A DNA stretch of 64,000 nucleotides from Dipteris shenzhenensis (GCA_047967505.1 CM106541.1), one strand, 5' to 3'; positions 49,832 through 61,889 are shown, counted from the first letter of the stretch. Translations and numbers: made by a program. Notes: generated by a model not told the origin, from the letters alone.

Positions 49832-51859
49832 ATGGCGGCTCCCTGCCCGGAACCGGAGGCCCAGCCGGACCCTCCCTCTCCAGATGCCTACCGCGTGACC
49901 TTGACAGAGCAACAGTCGTCTCGGGTACAACAGGTTGCCAATGACTTTGCCCTTACTTTCGTCTATGGCAGAGTCATTGGACACTCTCCCTCCAGATCAG
50001 CCATCAGGGACTGGCTCCAGTCCACTCTCATGCTAGAGGACAGCCACATCGAGGAGGTGGCCCTTATGGGAAGGGGCATCTTCTGGCTTAAACTCTCCAC
50101 TGCGAAAGCTGCGAGCAACCTGATTGCTGGTTCCCCCACATCTGTGGATGGAAAGATCATCATGACAGTCCCTTGGTACCGTGGATTCAGCGCAGCGGAC
50201 TTTGATGCTCGTTTCCGCATACCTCGCCACCCAGTGACGCTAGTTTTTCCAGGCCTTGCTGTTGAGTTGCGGCCGATAGTCAGGGACCTGGGTTCCCACT
50301 TTGGCTGGGTGATGCGTGACACTTTCGTCGACGCGGTTACTGCGGCAGGAGCTCCCCGAGTGCGTGTGGTTGTGGCAGACCCTGCGACTCTCCCTGCAGT
50401 GATTGAGATCGTGACAGATGCTGGCAGCATTACTCAGAGCATGGTAGTCACAGGACAGCCAGGCCAGTGCCTGAGGTGTCACGGCTTTGGGCACCTGGCT
50501 ACTGCTTGTCCACGATTCTCCAGCTCCTCTCGGCCCCCCCCGCCCCCCCCCTCCGGGCAGCCACGTCAGGAGGAGCAGAGGCAGCCGGAGTCCGGTCCAG
50601 AGGTGGCTGGCCGCTGGACCGAGGTCAGAAGGAAAAGAGGAAAGAATAAGAAGATTTCTGACAAAGGCAAGGAGGCAGAGGTTACCCAACCTGCAGCAGC
50701 GCCTCAGAGACCTGACAGGCAACCGCCCCAGGGTCCTGGGAGAGCTTCTTCTTCGACTGTAGCCTGCCCTTCGTAGCCTCAGGTCCCCCTCTCTTCCGCT
50801 CCCCAGCCCCCTTCCACCCAGCCCCAGTCCCTTCCCCAGCCGCAGCCCCCTCTTCCCGACCCGCAGCATCAGCCCCCGCCTCTTCCTCTTCAGCCCCCTC
50901 CTCTTCCCACTCAGCCCCAGTCCCCGTTTCAGCCCCATCCCCCCTCCCCCGCCCCTCTCAGCTCTCCTGCAGTGTCAGCTGCACCGATGGCTCCTCAGCC
51001 GCGGGCAGCCCCCACTCCCCCTCCTCCGCCCCCCCGGCTAGTCGCTTCCGTGGAGTCTGAGTTGCCTACCCCTCAGCCTCCTTCCCCTTCCCCACCCCAG
51101 GCAGGGCACCCCGAGTCTACACCACCCCTGGAGCAGTCTTCCCTGTCTGCTAGCCCGACCCCCTCAGTTGTAGACTCTGGCGGGCCTCAGCTTCAGGAGA
51201 GAGAGCTTCCTCGCGACTTCTACAGATCTGGTCCCTGGGATTACTTGGATGTGGCCGACCTTGGGACCTTCCCTGCTTGCCTCGACATCAGTATCTTCCT
51301 GCTCCGAAAAGGGGCGGATGGGAAGATCGCAGCCTTGGTCCCGAGGGATGGCCCTAGCTTTGCTTTCACCTTTCTCAGCGACGGCACCGAGACTTGGACA
51401 GACGACTCGGTCTGGGAGGCTCTCAGAGAGCAGACGCATGCTCAGATTTGCTCCTGGATAGGCCCGTCGGGTGGACAGCTTCTCGAGACTCAGTGGTCCG
51501 AGGGTGACGTGCGCCTGCGGTGGCGTTGCGCCGCCAAGCGCTTCAGATTGATTGTGATCCTCAGGCCCCCTCTGTCGTGGCCCCTTCCCCAGGATGTCAG
51601 AGCTTGGACTCCTCAGAAACTCCGAGCCTTCTACGGGATGACTACCTCAGAGATCTCGAGTTGGCTCGAGAAAGCATTTGTCCATGGCACTAAAGGCCTC
51701 ACGCCTTTGCTAAAAGTTTTGAAGAACGGACAGGTTGACCCCGCCTCCCCCTCCAAACCCTCGCAAAAGCGTCAGTGCCTTCATTCTGAAATGTCAGCTT
51801 CTTCATCGACATCAGCCGCGAGCAGACAGTTGTTCGCAGCCTACCAGTCCTCATCATGA
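49832..51859 (+). pseudogene. L1 ORF1 with CCHC knuckle, one amber stop
   Basis: Open from ATG 49832 to a TAG at 50774-50776, then open again in the same frame to TGA at 51857-51859, 675 codons in all. Residues 1-200 resemble the DUF4283-type core of plant L1 ORF1 (VTLVFPGLAVELRPIVRDLG; HFGWVMRDTF). The knuckle CLRCHGFGHLATAC (C-x2-C-x4-H-x4-C) is at about residues 213-226. A Pro/Gln-rich stretch follows, spanning the TAG, then a second folded-looking region (FYRSGPWDYLDVADLGTFPA; WTDDSVWEALREQ). The TAG stands where CAG (Gln) would suit the PQ-rich context. The stop TGA overlaps the ORF2 start as ATGA, so translation may be coupled. Confidence 0.75.
51856..51859 (+). promoter_or_regulatory. 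ATGA overlap of ORF1 stop and ORF2 start
   Basis: ORF1's TGA and ORF2's ATG share bases (TCATCATGAGC). This is a known arrangement for termination-reinitiation in some LINEs. Coupling itself is inference. Confidence 0.6.
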
Positions 51860-54800
51860 GCTTACACCTTGTCTCCTGGAAGGTGAACAGGTTTCATTCT
51901 TCTGGCACCCGTGGTCCTAGGAAGCTCATCTTGAGACAGGAACTTCAGCCAGCAGTGATTGGTCGTTTGGATATACTCCTGCTCCAGGAGCATAAGCTTT
52001 CAGTGGCTCATTCCCGTAGCTGCGGGAAGATCCTCCCTAGACGCTCTCACACTTATTGGGAGCCCTCGATCGGTGCACAGGGGAGGAGTGGCGGTGTTTG
52101 TACTTCCGTTTGCGAGTCGTTTGCCCAGGGAGTTTTTGGTCATGGTACGTTGATCCCAGGCCGTGCACTTTGGGTTGGCCTAGAGTTGGAGGGCTCCAAA
52201 ATAGGAATCCTCAACATCTATGCACCCACAGACCTCCGATGCAGAGCCACTTTCTGGAGGACACTCACAGAGATTCTCCCAGACATGGATTCATGGATTG
52301 TTGGAGGTGACTTCAACAATCTGGAGACCTTGGAGGACCAGCAGGGCAGAGGACCAGAGTTTACAGGTATAGCTCAGGCAGAGCAGTCCCCTTGGGACTC
52401 CTTTATCTTCGCGTCAGGAGGTAGGGACAGCTGGAGAGACCCGTCCTTCCGCCGATGGCACGGGAGCTTGGACTTCTCGTGGGGTTTCCGCAGGGAAGGA
52501 GGCAGACTCCTAGAGAGACTGGACAGATTTTATGTCAGTGATTGGGCCATCAGCAGAGGTGGTCAGGTGGGTATAGTGCCAGGGACGACACTCTTCGACC
52601 ACGCGCCTGTGCTCTTATCACTAGACTCGGCAGCTCAGTCCCTTCCTCCCCGTTCGTGCAGGATTCCCGATTCCATCTTCTCTAGGGAGGAGGTGCGCAG
52701 TAGTATCGGTAGCCTTTGGGACAGAGATTGGGGCGAGTGCGTGGATCTGGTAGAGTCGGTGGCGCAGGCCTTGCAGGAGTCCAGCCAGATTTGCCAGCTC
52801 GCAGCCCTTCAGGTTCGCCAGGAGTGGTGGGGCAGAGAGAGAGCTCTTCGTAGGGACCTCGCCTCCATTCAGCGACTCCAGCAGGTAGCTTCGGGTTCAG
52901 AGGAGTTTCGGATCCAGGCCCTTCGAGCCAGAGCCCTTCTTGAGGAGACTCTCGAGCGCCGCTCAGAGTTTTCTTATCATGCCTCCCTCTCCTACTGGGC
53001 TCGGAAGGGCGACCGGATGAGCAGAGAGTTCTTCAGGACGCATGGCCAAAGGGCAGCAGGTGATCAGCTCCGGAGTCTTAGGATAGCGGAGGGGCACATC
53101 GTTACTGATCCGGAAGAGGTCTTGGGGTTGGCTACCGACTTCTACAGGACTCTTTTCCAGCAGGAGCAGCTTGCCCCTCGTACTAGACGTTTCCGCGAGG
53201 AGGTGTGGAGGCACATTCCAGCCCTTGTTCAGCCCAGCATGCAGGCGACGTTGATGGCACCGTTCACTACTGTCAAGATGTAGGAGGCCTTGATGGCCAT
53301 CGATGGGCAGAAATGCCCTGGCGAGGATGGGCTCTCTCGCGCTTTCTTCACCTCTTTCTGGGATCAGATCCATCAGCCCCTCCTAGCAGCCCTCCAGAGG
53401 ATTTTCAGCAGCAGACATATGCCAGAGAGCCTCTCGGGATTGATTTGCCTCATCCCGAAGGGAGGAGACCGACAGGAGATCCGTCAGTGGCGCCCGATCA
53501 CTCTCCTCACCACTGCCTAAAATCCTTGCCAAGATGATCAGCGCCAGAGTTCGGCCTCTACTTCCTGATCTCATTCATGACACTCAGACAGGCTTTGTCC
53601 AGGATCGCAGTATCTTGGATAATGTCTTTACCTTCTCAGAGGCGACGGAGTGGGCTCAGCACAGTGGGTCGCACCTTGCCATCCTACTTCTCGACTTTGA
53701 GAAGGCCTACGATCGAGTGGACTGGTCCTTCCTGGAGGGTACTTTGGAGAGACTAGGATTCCCAGTAGGATGGATTCAGGGTATCTCAGTGTTATACAGG
53801 ATAGCTTCCAGCAGGGTTATCATCGGCGGCAGGATGGGAGAGCGATTTTGTTTGGAGAGATCAGTGCGTCAGGGTTGCCCCCTCGCTCCTTACATGTTTC
53901 TCTTCTTCGCCGAGGCGATGACATACTACCTTCGGGCGAGGTCGACTGGGATCCGGGGTGTTCGCCTTCCCATCAGGGAGGACACGGAGCTCCTGGACTC
54001 GGAGTATGTAGATGACACAGCGCTGTACGTTCAGGATGATGAGATGATGCTGGAGAGGGTGAGGCTGGCCTTAGAGGTCTTCTGCTCGGCAGCCAGTGCA
54101 AAAATCAACTGGAACAAATCAGTTGGTTTTCTCACAAACCCTGGGGCATGCTCACAGTGGGGGAGGTTTTTGGGTTTCAGATGGATCCCGCGGGGACAGA
54201 CAGCTAGATATCTCGGCTTTCAGGTCGGCCTGGACATCACGCCAGCTCAGCAGTTTCTTCCGGTGCTAGATTCCATTCGACGGAAGCTGGCTTTCTGGAG
54301 CACTGCTAAGCTCTCTCTTGCAGGTCGTGCTCTTGTAGTCAACCAGGTTCTCCTGGCCACGGCCTGGTATGTGGCCTCTTGTTGGTGCTTCTCGAGATCC
54401 AGCGTGGCACAGCTCAGGAGGTTGGTCCGGAATTTCCTGTGGTCTGGGGGGGATGGTCTCAGAGATACCAGAGCCAGGGTAGCCTGGCAGACAGTCATTC
54501 TTCCGCAGGCTGAGGGTGGCTTGGGGGTCATTGATCCTGAGCTTTAGAGTCAGGCTCTGCTGGGCAAGTTAGTTATCCGCGGTTTGACCCCGGGGGGGCA
54601 AACGTGGAAGATGTTACTTCAGCAGGGGATCGGTTCTTGCGTCCCGCGCCGAGGTGGAGAGTGGCTACCGTCCCTCCGGTGGATCTTCACCTCTGCACCG
54701 CTCACTCACCCTTGCTCCCCACTCATTCGTAGCCTTCTCATGGTTTGGAGGCGACTCCGTCTCAGTCTCATTCAGTCCCCTCCTAGCTGTCAGGAGGAGA

Positions 54801-56245
54801 TCGACCGCCGGCCGCTTATCTGAAACGATCAGGTTAGAGATGCCTTGGGCCTTCAGCTGGGGGAGAGGTCACATATCATGTGGGACGGTTGGATGCGGGG
54901 GCCAGCCCGGTCCCTTCGAGTTTGGAGGGACACTTACAGACACTTGGAGACCGTTGCTCTAGCAGCCGCAGCTGGAGGTGTTCGTGGAGCTCAGGCGAGA
55001 CGCACAGAGATAGACGAAGCGATTCCTGCTGGTTGGTTGGTTCCACCCGAGATTCAGATCCTCATGCCTGGTGATGACCGTTGGCTTGGACAGCAGTTCA
55101 CCCCCCATGGCATCCCACTAGTGGTTGCAGGCCGGATGAACGACACCTCTGTTTCCTTCTTCGCGGTTTTGGGGGACGGCCGACTCAGGAGAGAGGGTGT
55201 GCTCATCGACCCCCTTCTCCCGTGGCAGAGGGTTCGGGTCGTAGGCCTCATGGGGAAGGTTTGGCGGACCGATCCTAGTATAGAGCAGGATCAGCTGCAG
55301 TTATGGCGACTCTGGCTTTGGGAGGGGCGGGCCTTGTCAGAGCTTGATTGGGACCCAGGTGAGTGGAGATGGCCAGAGGTTGTGGCAGACCAGGGGCCGA
55401 CCCCTTTCTTCGCTTACAGCACGACATTGGGCAGGAGAGTTCTCGGGAGGATGCAGAGCCGCCCGCCCACCCAGCGGCCCAGTTGGTATGCTCAGGGTAT
55501 CTCCAGGCTATTTTTGCAGGCCTTCTGGAAGGCCTTGTGGGAGAGCTGGTGGCCGGGGAAGATTTCCTACTTCCTTTGGCTACTTGCCCACAAGGGTCTT
55601 CCAGTGGGGAGCTGGTTGCGGCAGGTTGGTCAGGATGGACTTTGTCAGATCTGTCATGAGGACGAGGAGTCACCAAAACACTGCCTGTGGAGCTGCACTC
55701 GCGCCCAAGAAGTGTGGAGGTGGACCTTCGGGATCCTTACTCGCGCAGCACCGGAGCTAGGTTTGATCACTTGGGGCGCGTTCTGCTGGTGCAGCACCAC
55801 ACCTGGCTTTCATCAGTTGTTCGAGGCAGGCCCGCAGGACCCCATGTTCCTTATCACACAGGGGACTTGGGGGCCGCTAGAGGGCATTCCGCCGCACCTG
55901 GCAGAGGCTGACACAGGATCTCAGGAGAGGCAGCCAGTCTGGGAGATTATTAGCAGCATCGCTGGATGGCACATTTGGACCTCGCGCTGCGCGCAGATCC
56001 TCGGTGGCACCTCTCTTTCGACTGCCCAGGTCATGACCGACATCTGGAGTGAGATTATACACACACTCAGAGGCCAGTGGGACCAGATACAGGGAGATTC
56101 CCGGGCTGGCCGGGAGAAGCGGAGACGTTTCCTCCGTGATTGGGATACGCAGGGCCTCTTCTTCGAGCATACTTCTCAGGGCCTTCAGTGGCGCTATTCA
56201 CCACCTCTCTGGCTGTTCATTCACACTCGCCTGATCCCTCCGTGA
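51856..56245 (+). pseudogene. L1 ORF2: EN, RT, zinc C-terminus; few lesions
   Basis: The EN domain (51856-about 52640) has LHLVSWKVNRFHS, LLLQEHKLS, WIVGGDFNNLETLEDQ and LFDHAPVLLSLD. RT: IDGQKCPGEDGLSRAFFTSF; WRPITLLTTA; DTQTGFVQDRSILDN; ILLLDFEKAYDRVDWSFLEG; ERSVRQGCPLAPYMFLFFAE; LLDSEYVDDTALYV (catalytic YVDD at 54005-54016); RYLGFQVGLDI. The C-terminal region has CQICHEDEESPKHCLWSC, a zf-RVT finger. Lesions: TAG 53281-53283, a 2-base deletion at about 53518 (GCCTAAAATCC for a TAC AAA ATC pattern), TAG 54545-54547 and TGA 54821-54823. With those set aside the frame spans about 1463 codons. The stops fit CAG to TAG twice and TGG to TGA. It would nick and reverse-transcribe at target DNA, as in other L1s. 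Confidence 0.8.
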
Positions 56246-56260
56246 GAGAGAGCTTTCTGT

Positions 56261-57033
56261 TTCCTTTTAGGGCTGCGTCCGATTTGTGAACGCAACCCCG
56301 TCAGCTGCAAAACTGCCTAGCAACCACTGCTTGCATGTGACCCATCTCCTAGAGAAACCAAGAACAGATTCCCACATGGAACATGTTAGCTGCCAAAGCC
56401 AGCAAATAGGATACACAATGAATTTGAACCCGCTTGCATTCAATGCTCTTTCCACTCTCAGTAGGCATCAATATTCCAAACATTAGCCCTGCGGGGCTCT
56501 GCTCTCACATCCATGTGACCATAGGCATCCATTCTTAGTGCAAACACCTGCATTTAACCTGAGTGCGTTTACTAGCAGCCCAAACACAGCCACACGCTCC
56601 CCAAACAATCACAAGTGTCCACCAAGTCACTGGAATACCCAAACAATGGGTGAAAGCATAAGGAGCCTGCCCACAATCCTTAACAAGACTAACTTGCTCT
56701 GCAAGCATTCATTGTGAATCACCCTGCCAACTAGGCCTCTCCAAACACAGCTCACAAGCTGAGCGAGGATAAAGAGAAGACAACCAGCTTACCCTAGTCA
56801 ATCGAGGAGTGTTCAAATGAGCTCTTACACGAGCTTGAGCAATTCAGCCCCCAGTTATGCATTGCCTTGTCTGTAAATCAGCTTAGCGTATCAAGGCAAC
56901 CTTCTGGTAGCACCGCCACACGCAAGATCTGCTTGTTGGCTTCTTTGGTTTGCTGCTCTTTCACTTCCCTGTATAGATCAGCTTTGTTCACTTTACTGTT
57001 TACATTCTGCTGTCATCTCTTGTTTCATAGGTT
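56261..57033. other. No recognisable gene
   Basis: Unassigned sequence after the L1. Composition resembles 48.4-49.1 kb (CACAG/CCAAAC-rich), so it may be the same insertion-site sequence. Confidence 0.35.
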
Positions 57034-57438
57034 TCAGTGAGTACTGACCATTTCATGCACTTTAGAAACCAACTCTAGTGTTGGGGGAGATGCATTACAC
57101 TTGTGCAGCACCTCCTTGATGACCTCTTGCTTTCCATTCCCCTCCCTATCGTGGACCTTCCTTTCCAAAGCTGCAAGCTGAAGTTTGAGTTCATGGACTT
57201 CAAGTTCTAGGTGATAGATACGCTCTTGTGGATCAGGGGGCTTCATCGTCTTGCATATGGGATGGGAGATGGGGTAAAACCTGCAACAAATGAGTACAAG
57301 GGCTTCACGGGGGTGGCGGAGGTGAAAGCCTTGGGCTTGGGCACCTTGGTAGTCTCCATGAAAGACCCCTCTCTTGCAAGTTAACCCCCGAGATGGGTTG
57401 GGGGGTTTCAGCCCATCCGGAGTCCCTCCACTCCCCAC
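57034..57438 (-). other. Unrecognised open frame with coiled coil
   Basis: 134 codons. After a Pro/Gly-rich start, RIYHLELEVHELKLQLAALE followed by RKVHDREGNGKQ has clear heptad spacing. I recognise no family. It could be a gag or LINE ORF1 scrap, but no adjoining motif decides. Confidence 0.25.
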
Positions 57439-57590
57439 GGCTTTTGACGGGAGAGGCCTGAGTGGCGGTGGTGACCTTGGACTTTAGAGGCTGAGCTTGA
57501 GGAGACAAGTGGTGGCACAGCGATGAGCTGCTGGACAAATTATTGAGGCGACTGAGGCGGGAGGATGAGCTGCTGAGGCGGGACAACGAG

Positions 57591-57595
<5 letters not shown>

Positions 57596-57634
<39 letters not shown>
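57596..57634 (+). repeat. (GA)n microsatellite
   Basis: About 19 GA units followed by ACACACAGACAGAGACACACAC. No LINE hairpin follows, so this tract is not linked to the hairpin-tailed LINEs. Confidence 0.85.
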
Positions 57635-57637
<3 letters not shown>

Positions 57638-57700
57638 ACACAGACAGAGACACACACATGTATAGATAGATGTGTGTGTCTCTTACGTGGGGATTGAATA

Positions 57701-57835
57701 TACAAAGTATAATGAGTAGGATGTTCTCTTATTGCAAGTGAACATTGCCAAAGCATTCGATACTGGAAAAAATGCAGCATATTATACAAAGTGTACTGAG
57801 CAGGATGTTCTCTTATTGCAAGTGGATATTGCTAT
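57701..57835 (+). repeat. Direct repeat, 83-bp period
   Basis: TACAAAGTATAATGAGTAGG and TACAAAGTGTACTGAGCAGG, each followed by ATGTTCTCTTATTGCAAGTG, at about 57701 and 57784. Confidence 0.7.
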
Positions 57836-58179
57836 ATTGGTTGTATCAAGATAGTAAAGCTGTTGGCATTTTGATTGGTGATCTTACTGATGAATGAACT
57901 CTTTCTTTTTTAGTACGTCAATTGCGATAGCTACTCGTCTGATGCCTCAATACCACTTAGTAGCTACAGGTGCATTCCATGGGTTGGATCTACAAGAACG
58001 TCGCTGATTGGGCAAGCTTATGCTGATCACTTTTTCTTCAATTCTTAGAGTACTGAGAGGGATCTTTCGTGCCTTATATGTGATTTACACCCCTTATATG
58101 GTGTGGCAGCTAGCCTATAAGCTTAAGCTTCTTCCATTGCATGTGAAAGAGTGGCACCAGATTTTATGGCCTAAGTAAA

Positions 58180-59099
58180 TTTTTTTACTTATGTAGCTTG
58201 TGCTGCGTGCATTGTCTTGATTACCCTTTGGGGTGGCTCAATGCCAACAAATGGACTGGGTGCTTACCAAGTTGAAAAAGAAATTGGAATAGTTGAAGAT
58301 GACTATTTTATCATCACATCTTCGTTCTAGCATAGTCCAATCAATCTTGGTTGGCTATATACAGTTTTGTTGGCCCTTGATGATGTTTGCCAAGTAGGAT
58401 ATCGCATGTTTCATGTCTACTTTTATGGAGCTTTTATGGCGGTCACATCATGGACATAAAGCTTACAGATTACTTTATCGATCATCTTTGTTCGCCGAAG
58501 ATGCACGGGGGATTGAATATTCTAAATATTCATATGCACATTCTAGCACATAAGGGGAAAATGATGCTTCGGTTTATGCAAGGTGATCAACCATGGGTGT
58601 ACATGATGCCACACTTTCTTTCTCATTTATCTTGCCTTGCAGGAGCCCTCCGCTCTTATTTTATTTGGTCCAAGGGAATACGTCTTGTCGGTGTGGAATT
58701 CCCTACAGCAATCGGACATGCCTCAACCCTGAAACTCGTGACTTCTTGTTTTTCTAGAGCAGCGTCTTTAGACATGTTTTTCTAGTGCTTGCTTTGGCAA
58801 GCTATTCTGGCTGTTTGGGATTCACCGCGTCAGGCAGGGGTGTGATCTTTTCGATACTTGGATACGCTTTTGGGCACCATGCACTTTATAGAAGGACTGA
58901 AACCATAGGGTCTTTGGTGATCCGTCCCTTGCCAAGTATCCCTTCTTCCAGGCATCTTTACGGAAATCTTTCCTCGGCTGTCTGCACGCTTGGGATCTCA
59001 ATTATCTTGCTTTCTTGTTAGATAACAAGATCTTTTGATGTTGTAGCTGCATGTCCCCTCCTTGGGGACTGACTTTTGTAATATAAAAACAAACAAAAA

Positions 59100-59100
<1 letters not shown>
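58180..59100 (+). pseudogene. L1-type LINE 3' fragment
   Basis: Frames give QMDWVLTKLKKKLE, the ILVGYIQFCWPLMMFAK motif, then DHLCSPKMHGGLNILNIHMH and MLRFMQGDQPWVYMM, the region after RT in plant L1 ORF2 (W..x.C.PK..GGL.I). It ends with CCTTGGGGACTGACTTTTGT, AATATAAAAAC and an A-rich tail at 59083-59099, a usual plant L1 3' end. It belongs to a different L1 family from the 49.8-kb element. It has many stops. Confidence 0.65.

Positions 59101-59131
<31 letters not shown>
59101..59131 (+). repeat. (TG)n microsatellite after a LINE tail
   Basis: About 15 TG units immediately after the A-rich LINE tail. Confidence 0.85.
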
Positions 59132-59133
<2 letters not shown>

Positions 59134-59720
59134 AGAGCCTAATGCTCAAGGCTTGCATGATAATATACTATTTCTTGATTCTAAGGACTAGATCCTAATG
59201 TTTTGCGTAGAGTATGGCATTTGCTATTGGCAATTAGATTGATATTGTTAGTTGTCACTAGTGGCATCTCGGGATCTTCAGTTTGGATAATGATTTTTCA
59301 CATTGACTTTTTGTTCATCTATATTTCGAGTTTTGGGCATAGCTATAGTATATGCATATGCCTTTACTTTCTGTATTATCTGCATGATGAACGTGGAACG
59401 GATCTCAAACTTGATTCACACTAGAATTTGCGGATAATGTCAACCCCCCCCCCCCCCCCTTCCCTTTTCCCTCTTCTAATTGTAAAGTAATTAGAATGGC
59501 CACCTTTGAAAAATATGAGGCTTCTAAGGCTTGCCTCTAACATGCCTTGCTTTATCACTGCCATAAACAACCATCTTAGAGCGAAGTAGATATTGCCAAA
59601 ATCTTTTGAGCTCGTGAGATTGAGATTTGTATAGCTTTGATTTAATGAGGGCTGATCGGTGGAGTATATGATTTGGCCTGCTACTAGGTGGCTTAGTGCA
59701 ATGGAAGTTTTTTTCCGACA
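59132..59720. other. No recognisable gene; C17-like homopolymer
   Basis: Unassigned sequence with a run of about 17-18 C at 59443-59459. Confidence 0.5.
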
Positions 59721-59779
59721 CATTTATGCTTGATTAGGTGTTGCTGTTAGTGTCTCTGAAGAGTTCTCCTTGATCATGC

Positions 59780-59950
59780 GGCCTGTAAGTGATCCATCTT
59801 GAGCTGCTCCTGGATGTTGAGTCCTGGCATTGCATTCTGTGGTGTGCTTTGATTTCTTCTGGTATTGCAGTGCGGCATCCATTTCTTCATCCATGGCTTT
59901 CTCCCATTTTTCTTTTGCCATGGCTTACTCAAAAGAAGTGCGCTCAAGAC
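59780..59950 (-). pseudogene. Copia RT N-terminal scrap
   Basis: The sense strand reads TSFE, stop (TAA), AMAKEKWEKAMDEEMDAALQ. SFEEAM..EKW..AM.EEMDAL is the usual start of the Copia RT domain, and the TAA stands in for Glu. No further RT motif follows, so this is a small remnant. Confidence 0.45.
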
Positions 59951-60245
59951 CTGCACTTGTAGTATCAAAGAACTGGTGTTTAATTTAAAGAAGCCCACGT
60001 TGTGTCTTTAACAAGATCGTGTCAAAGCTTCTCTCATGCTCCTTTCACCTTGGTTGACAAGGAGAGCGTTGCTTCCTGATATACTTAAGCTTTTGCCTCT
60101 TCGGTTTTTTTCTTATGTAACAGACAGACCTATCCCTTGGATAAAAACTATTATGATTTTTCTTTTCAAATATGAGGCTGTTTGCAATCCTCTTCGTCAG
60201 TTCTTCAAAAAATTGGGGATTTCATTAACCTGCATGACAGCTCGA

Positions 60246-60440
60246 TGTACGTTTTGATGACAGGAATTGCTTATGTGGCTTGTGATAGAATTTTATCTGT
60301 CAACGTGGTTCATTTTATCCAAGAGTTGAAACATTCATTAATGTACGCTTTGATGACAGGAATTGTTCTTATGCAGCTCTTGATAGAATTTATATGTCAA
60401 CATGGCTCATTTTATCCAAGAATTGATGCATTCAGTCCTC
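60246..60440 (+). repeat. 96-bp tandem duplication
   Basis: Units from 60246 and 60342 share TTTGATGACAGGAATTG and GTTCATTTTATCCAAGA / GCTCATTTTATCCAAGA blocks with scattered changes. Confidence 0.75.
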
Positions 60441-60769
60441 TTATTGCAGGTGGAAATGTATAATTCTGGTGACCTACAAAAGGTGGACATGCAACAAGGA
60501 ACCCTGTGGAGCTTTGATTGGTTTTGGTCTCAAATCAGAAAAGGAGTATTTTGGGCTAGTGAAAGCGCTTCAAATACACGTACAGATGGAAATAGTATCG
60601 GGGGAAGGCTAGTTGTGAAAACTCTATTGCATGTATAAATCTAAGGTTTCCTATGTAATTTGCTTTTTTTGGCAGATCTGTAGAAGAACCTAACCTTGTA
60701 ATGGTTAAGGACATCATGAATGAAATATATATGTGAAAACATTTCTGTCATTTATAGTTTGTTTTAGTA

Positions 60770-61035
60770 GGAACGGCTTAAAGCAAGCACCCAGAATTTG
60801 GTACTTTAGAATCGACAAGTATTTTGCTAATATAGGATATAAGAATTCCAATGCAGATCATACTCTCTACTACAAAGTTCATGGGGAAGACATTATTGTT
60901 GCACTTTTGTATGTAGATGATCTGATTGTGACAGGAAGCAATGATAGCTTCATCAACAAGCTGAAACAAAACTTATCTTGCAGAGTTCAACATGAAAGAT
61001 CTTGGACTCATGCGCTATTGTCTTGTTATTGAGTT
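60770..61035 (+). pseudogene. Copia RT fragment with YVDD
   Basis: Reads NGLKQAPRIWYFRIDKYFAN, SNADHTLYYKV and IIVALLYVDDLIVTGSND, the YGLKQAPR...LYVDDL block of Ty1/Copia reverse transcriptases (YVDD at about 60911-60922). The open frame continues to 61032 but loses similarity after about 60975. Everything before and after is unrelated, so it is a truncated remnant. Confidence 0.75.
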
Positions 61036-61130
61036 CTGGAGAAACTAACAGCACCTTCTTCTGTGCTTTTGGTTGTCACGTGGCTAGTTGCCAACTGTTG
61101 TGCTTTTGGTTGCCTTTGGGCCGCCTGGAA

Positions 61131-61357
61131 GCTGCCTTGCTTTTGGCTAGACTTCACCTTTTCACTATACCCTACAACAATCTCCGTACCGCTAAACATT
61201 CACGCCCCATTAAATAGTGAGATTTGCGGTGATTTTGGTCGCTTTTTGGTCGCTGGAAGCTACCTTGCTTTTGGCTAGATCTCACCTCTTCACTACAGCC
61301 TAGAACAGTCTTTCTCACCACTAAACATCCAACTCCCCATTGAATAGTGAGATCTTC
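61131..61357 (+). repeat. About 100-bp direct repeats, 128-bp period
   Basis: GCTGCCTTGCTTTTGGCTAG (61131) and GCTACCTTGCTTTTGGCTAG (61259) begin two units that both end in AATAGTGAGAT, with moderate divergence. Confidence 0.75.
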
Positions 61358-61889
61358 TCCATACTCCGCAAGAAAAGTAAATTCTTATAGCAAAACAAGT
61401 TTGCAAGGAGTATAAAAAGATGAAAATATCAAAATTTCAAACCTAGCCTTAGCACTCGTAACACTCGTAGGTAGCACATCCAAGAACCTATGACCAGGAG
61501 AGCTAACATCCCTAACACTCGTAGGTTTAAACAGAAAAAGAGACAACACTTTGGTTATTTTGTTTAAGAAAATAAAAAAATATAACAAGCCAATAACAAG
61601 AGAATGTGAGCCCACTAAGAACATGTATAGACACGTGGTTGCCCCCACAAAGGCGGCCCAACTACTCTATGCGACAAACTACAATGTGAGCAACTACTGT
61701 GCCTCCTCGACTCAAGAAGAAGTGCAAGCCAAAGTTGGACACAAAAAACAAATAAGTGGAGCAGTGTTGAAGTTAGCCCAGCCGGATTTCACAACAAATG
61801 GATTACTATTGAAAGTGGGAAAAGGTTGTACACCATGGGTTTGATGACATTCAGTGCCAATTTCTTTCAAATGTCATGATGCTTCTAGT
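61358..61889. other. No recognisable gene
   Basis: AT-rich sequence. A CTCGTAACACTCGTAGGT / CTAACACTCGTAGGT pair at 61455-61530 is the only repeat seen. Confidence 0.4.

Larger units (their letters stand above)
49131..56260 (+). mobile_element. Near-complete L1-type LINE with C-rich leader
   Basis: C-rich leader (49131-49831), ORF1 (49832-51859, one amber), ORF2 (51856-56245, five disruptions counting a 2-base deletion is too many: three stops plus the deletion), then a very short 3' end. All domains expected of a plant L1 are present in order. I see no poly(A) tail or target duplication at 56246-56300, so the 3' end may have been cut. Confidence 0.8.

Noticed and set aside
59724-59998. Complete gene on the minus strand next to the Copia RT scrap
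   Set aside because: Only the SFE*AMAKEKW block is recognisable. The rest of both overlapping frames has no pattern.
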